Positions 62,930 through 64,000 of a DNA stretch of 64,000 bases are shown piece by piece. A program made the position numbers and the translations under genes. Under the pieces are notes generated by a model. The model was not told where the DNA came from. It saw only the letters and a program-made list of their open reading frames with translations, and made no database searches. How positions within the stretch are numbered: the first letter of the stretch is position 1; every line of letters starts with the position of its first letter. The DNA lies in contig OZ245062.1 of NCBI GenBank assembly GCA_965224785.1, positions 2,356,001 to 2,420,000 on the forward strand, given 5' to 3'. This DNA comes from JALSNL01 sp036479585 (GTDB taxonomy: Bacteria; Bacteroidota; Ignavibacteria; Ignavibacteriales; Melioribacteraceae).

Positions 62930-64000
62930 CTATGGTGTATTCCTATAAATCATTCTTGGAAACGGAATTGTTTCCCTTACATGCTCAAGTCCGCAAATCC
63001 ACCCAACAGTTCTTTCTAGACCTAAACCAAAACCAGAATGTGGGACTGAACCATAACGTCTTAAATCCAAATACCACTCAAAAAAGTTTTGTGGCAATTT
63101 ATGTTGTTGAATTCTTGATAACATTAAGTCAATATCATCTTCTCTTTGACTTCCGCCAATAATCTCGCCATAGCCTTCCGGAGCAAGAACATCAACGGCA
63201 AGAGCCACTTTTGGATTTTCCGGATCTCGCTTCATATAGAAAGCTTTTATCTCAGCTGGGTAACGATGTATCATAACCGGTTTATCATATTCTTCGGAAA
63301 TTATTGTTTCATCCGTTGCTCCAAAATCATCTCCCCAAGTAAAATCATGTCCTTTTGATTTTAGTATTTCAACTGCTTCCGTATAACTAACTCTTGGGAA
63401 TGGTCTTGTAACTTTTTCTAGTTTGGATATATCTCTTTCTAATATTTCAAGTTCTTCTTTTTTATCTTTAAGAACTGTTTGAACAATGTACTCTAAAAAT
63501 TCTTCGGCTAAATCCATATCATCATCTAAATCGTAAAAAGCCATCTCTGGTTCAATCATCCAAAACTCAGTTAAGTGGCGACGAGTCTTTGATTTTTCTG
63601 CTCTAAAAGTTGGACCAAAAGTATAAATTTTACCAAGCGCCATTGCTCCGGCTTCTCCGTACAACTGTCCCGATTGAGTAAGATAAGCTTTCCCTAAATC
63701 AAAATAATCCATCTCAAATAACGTTGAAGTTCCTTCCGAAGCGTTAGGAGTTATTATTGGTGGATCGAAAAGTGTAAAGTCTCGTTCATCAAAAAAGTCT
63801 CTAATTGCTTTAACTATTCTATGACGAACCTTCAAAATTGCAGCTTGTCTTTTCGATCGAATCCACAAATGTCTGTGATCAATTAAAAATTCTGTTCCGT
63901 GTTCCTTAGGTGTAATTGGGTAATCCTTTGATTCTCCAATAAGCTTTAAGTCAGTAGCATCAAGCTCGTAACCGCCTACTGCTCTTTTTTCTTCTTTAAC
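62930..64000 (-). CDS. asnS: Asparaginyl-tRNA synthetase (N-terminus outside window)
   Basis: 357 codons read from the window end, lacking the anticodon-binding N-terminus, which lies beyond position 64000. Class II motif 2 (FRAEKSKTRRHLTEFWMIEPEMAF) and motif 3 (GFGLGLERTVGWICGLEHVRETIPFPR) are intact, and HLWIRSKRQAAILKVRHRI is the linker region typical of AsnS/AspS. GEIIGGSQRE distinguishes AsnS. It charges tRNA-Asn. The reading frame is open throughout. The HNH gene is 25 bp downstream. Confidence 0.96.
   Translation of the reverse strand, partial: VKEEKRAVGGYELDATDLKLIGESKDYPITPKEHGTEFLIDHRHLWIRSKRQAAILKVRHRIVKAIRDFFDERDFTLFDPPIITPNASEGTSTLFEMDYFDLGKAYLTQSGQLYGEAGAMALGKIYTFGPTFRAEKSKTRRHLTEFWMIEPEMAFYDLDDDMDLAEEFLEYIVQTVLKDKKEELEILERDISKLEKVTRPFPRVSYTEAVEILKSKGHDFTWGDDFGATDETIISEEYDKPVMIHRYPAEIKAFYMKRDPENPKVALAVDVLAPEGYGEIIGGSQREDDIDLMLSRIQQHKLPQNFFEWYLDLRRYGSVPHSGFGLGLERTVGWICGLEHVRETIPFPRMIYRNTP

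Overview
The window comes from a low-GC Gram-negative bacterium of the Bacteroidota/Chlorobiota/Ignavibacteria lineage, most likely an Ignavibacteria-type organism (inference). Seven large secreted proteins end in the type IX secretion (T9SS) tag with core YPNPFNP plus a C-terminal -LxK/-IxK end. There are also PorV-like and TonB-dependent outer-membrane proteins, many lipoprotein and Tat-like signals, and AT-rich intergenic DNA. Nearly everything is on the minus strand; the only plus-strand gene is an M50B-like protease (51323-52003).

Region 1 (1-15885) is a glycan/glycoside degradation cluster: a partial Gfo/Idh/MocA oxidoreductase, a PhyH-type dioxygenase, a UroD-family methyltransferase-like protein, a lipoprotein sulfatase, a PQQ dehydrogenase with an inserted cytochrome c motif, GH78 rhamnosidase, an exported TIM-barrel sugar isomerase, an exported NIF3-like protein, an unknown lipoprotein, GH116 and GH26. 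Spacing is tight, with one ATGA stop/start overlap (GH26/GH116). The enzyme set suggests desulfation, rhamnose and mannose/glucose release, and periplasmic sugar oxidation. No regulator or transporter is visible in it.

Region 2 (15886-18223) holds deoC and an NAD-dependent epimerase gene, bracketed by two related repeats in opposite orientation.

Region 3 (18224-50163) is a secreted beta-glucan utilisation locus: GH30, GH16 lipoprotein, a GDPD-LamG protein, a GH16 with the Fibrobacter-type circularly permuted domain order, a PorV-like protein / 1028-residue surface protein / TonB receptor trio, a CBM-repeat protein, a beta-helix protein, an SGNH esterase, GH3 and a GH144/glucoamylase-like enzyme. 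Inside it lies a three-gene sensory operon: membrane-anchored solute-binding protein, histidine kinase and sigma-54-type response regulator, with no ABC permease. I regard this operon as the most interesting system here; it probably senses a released oligosaccharide and controls the locus.

Region 4 (50164-64000) is mostly housekeeping: tRNA-Val(TAC), a small unknown protein, the M50B protease, a UMF1-family MFS transporter, nusB, a YdcF/SanA protein, two paralogous TonB proteins each with a terminator, VanZ, bifunctional NAD(P)HX repair enzyme, a small GNAT/VOC/cupin-like group, an NhaD-like antiporter, an HNH nuclease carrying a 9-bp tandem repeat, and asnS (truncated by the window end). Intergenic DNA holds several rho-independent terminators and REP/MITE-like inverted repeats.
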